From Latrodectus hesperus (taxonomy: Eukaryota > Arthropoda > Arachnida > Araneae > Theridiidae), in assembly GCA_037975125.1 (NCBI GenBank), contig CM075850.1, forward strand, positions 128,042,366-128,106,365: a stretch of 64,000 nt of DNA, given 5' to 3'. The notes below the pieces were generated by a model. That model was given only the letters and a program-made list of their open reading frames with translations. It was not told where the DNA came from and did not search any database. This document shows positions 62,418 to 64,000 of the stretch, piece after piece (position 1 is the first letter of the stretch; every line of letters starts with the position of its first letter). A program made the translations under genes and the position numbers.

Positions 62418-63095
62418 TCAATTTTGTTGCCTTAATGGAAATGTCTTAACCAGGTAAGAAACCTTCGTTGTTGTATTGCTGTTGTGGCTTCTTAATCCTT
62501 CCTGATCGACAGCAACATCAAACCAGGTCCATGAGCCCAAACAGTGGAGCACAGCCTCAGGGCTCGAAAATAACTGGCATTTATTTAAACCACTGTAGTC
62601 CAAAATGTGGGCAGGAGCAGCTTGGACACGGGGAATAAACTTTGTGACATGACGTTGTATAGGATGTTTGTAGTGGTTCGGAATCCACTTTAAACCGTAG
62701 GTCCCGGTCTAATTAGCCCTCGTGTGCAAAAAGTGACCGTTGAGCGACAAACAAACCAAACCATGACGTTGTATACGAGTGTCCACTTTGAAACACTTGT
62801 CTGATTGCGCCTGTTTCCAACCACTATTGAAACAGCACCATGGTGATTTTCTGCATACTATTCATGAACTCTCCTACAAGAACTGACATCTTGCCTGACC
62901 CGGGTGGTGATCTCTGAAAAAGCAGCCACTATGAGCAGTATCCTTATGGTTTCACTCTCTGGCCAGACCATCAGTAATTTCATTAGCGTACGCATCCACA
63001 TGCGATGGAACTCGCTGAAAGGTGATATTAACATCGGCAAAAAAGCAGGACGAGGTAGTCTCTTGGTCCCCATGCCTCCCCCATTCAGATAAATT
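62418..63095 (-). pseudogene. LINE RNase H and C-terminal tail, split by a SINE scrap
   Basis: The minus strand encodes DVNITFQRVPSHVDAYANEI then TDGLARE (about 62955-63035), the final RNase H block (PSHVDxxxNExADxLARE). After a stop and frame changes, APAHILDYSGLNKCQLFSSP (about 62565-62625) gives the CxxC...HIL tail, with a (CAA)n-type 3' end near 62465-62480. The SINE A scrap at 62662-62761 lies between. A long decayed relic. Confidence 0.7.
62648..62775 (+). mobile_element. SINE A, last 100 bp only, 14-bp duplication
   Basis: Insertion at 62662-62761 beginning GGATGTTTGTAGTGGTTCGG, so both A and B boxes are absent. Flanked by a perfect CATGACGTTGTATA at 62648-62661 and 62762-62775. It could not be transcribed by itself and shows that truncated copies are inserted by target-primed reverse transcription. 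Confidence 0.9.
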
Positions 63096-63539
63096 CTGCT
63101 ACGACCATCGAGATACTTCTTGAATGTAGGTAGGCGCTAAATCAGAATCGTATGAAAGGTGATCAAGTTGCTCCCTGATCTTGTGATTGATTAGTGAAAT
63201 GGCGATTGCAAAACAATCGAACTCCATTTCATGAATAACTCAGTAAGCGTTTTTGGATTGCACCCGCTTTTCAATTAAGTTCTTGGAATTTATTTTGTGT
63301 CGCTGGAGGAGAAAAGTCTAAGCAATCCCTTATTAAAACACATTACACAATACTTTTTCGGACTTAAATTGTTTCGTGAACTGTGGCTCGTGACACTAAG
63401 AAACTACAAAATGTGGTTGGTTGGCACACTGACTCCACAGTTCAACATATGATTAATTTAAATCTACCCCTGAGAAGGAGGTTTGAAATGATTCGGAGTC
63501 TATTTGAAGCTATAGTCCTCGGTCAAATTAGAACTCTTA

Positions 63540-63690
63540 GCATCGGTTCAACAGTTCATGGATTCGAATTAAATCTTGAGTTTGGATGCTTGTAGGAGTT
63601 CAGAATTCACTTTAAACTCTAGGTCATAGTACAAGTAGACCCTTGTGAGCAAAAAATTACTGTTGAGCGACAAATAAAACAAAACAAACC
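63540..63690 (+). mobile_element. SINE A, diverged, 5'-truncated
   Basis: CATCGGTTCAACAGTTCATG, a mutated B box ATTCGAATTAAATC, GTTCAGAATTCACTTTAAAC and TACTGTTGAGCGACAAATAA. Confidence 0.7.
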
Positions 63691-63965
63691 GAACCCAGTC
63701 TTTGTGTGCAAAGATTTATCAAGGAACATACACTAAAGCAAGTTTTTTATAGCGTGTAATTTGATTTAAAAAAAATTGCCGTCAAAATTATATTGATTGA
63801 AGAACACCCACACATTGGTTGGATGTTCGGTTTAAAGTACCTTAGTGGATATTTTCAATATTCAAGATAATGTAAACACTCTGTCTTTATTACATCTTGA
63901 ATCTAGAAGAAGCTTACTGAATCTAGTCTTTCGAGGCTTACCTTTAAATTTTGTATTAAGTTTGG

Positions 63966-64000
63966 GGGCTTGTTGGCTCAGTAGTTACATGACACTACTC
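63966..64000 (+). mobile_element. Start of a tRNA-like SINE head, cut by the window end
   Basis: GGCTTGTTGGCTCAGTAGTT resembles an A-box-containing head such as those of SINE F or G. Too short to assign. Confidence 0.35.

Noticed and set aside
58500..64000. Search for exon 8 of the secreted-protein gene
   Set aside because: No segment with acceptor, open frame and donor in a fitting phase that is not part of a SINE or LINE was found by eye.

Overview
This window is eukaryotic. It is AT-rich, has no bacterial-style operons, and holds one spliced gene scattered through a sea of transposable elements. The mix (several tRNA-headed SINE families, non-LTR retrotransposons with RNase H domains, Tc1/mariner, pogo-like, hAT and piggyBac-type elements, a chromodomain-less Ty3 element, a MADF-domain relic) suggests an arthropod, most likely a chelicerate such as a spider. 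That assignment is inference; nothing in the window proves it.

Positions 1-21,195 look intergenic and are mostly repeats. They hold SINE copies, the tails of broken LINEs, a 940-bp duplicated block (3116-4059 and 5539-6477), and a young, apparently intact Ty3 LTR retrotransposon (8038-14301). Its two LTRs differ by only a few bases, it has a single gag-pol reading frame and a 4-bp target duplication. After it come an old SINE split by a LINE tail (14.5-15.1 kb) and a hAT-type element (17973-19858, perfect 8-bp target duplication) carrying an internally deleted LINE.

From 21,196 to at least 58,499 the + strand carries a spliced gene I could assemble from splice sites and reading phase: seven exons, 795 coding bases, 265 codons, running off the right side of the window. 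Exon 1 encodes a signal peptide. The rest reads as a secreted, cysteine-containing protein of a family I do not recognise by name. Intron 1 is about 21 kb. The introns are filled with nested mobile elements, many datable relative to each other by target-site duplications: a Tc1-type element with long inverted repeats (32207-34081), two complete hAT MITEs and one broken copy, a piggyBac-type MITE inside a SINE (40132-40639), LINE-in-LINE (39134-39776), LINE-in-SINE (46798-47347), a pogo-like element carrying three SINEs (47892-49636) and a deletion derivative of a mariner (57421-58086).

The dominant small repeat, called SINE A here, has a tRNA-like head with A and B boxes, a body of about 110 bp and an (ACAAACC)n-like tail. 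About 20 copies are seen, nearly all on the + strand. Other tRNA-headed families are called B, C, D, F and G; C and F have different heads but a common 3' end. From 58.5 to 64 kb only repeats and LINE relics were found; the next exon of the gene must lie beyond the window or is not recognisable.
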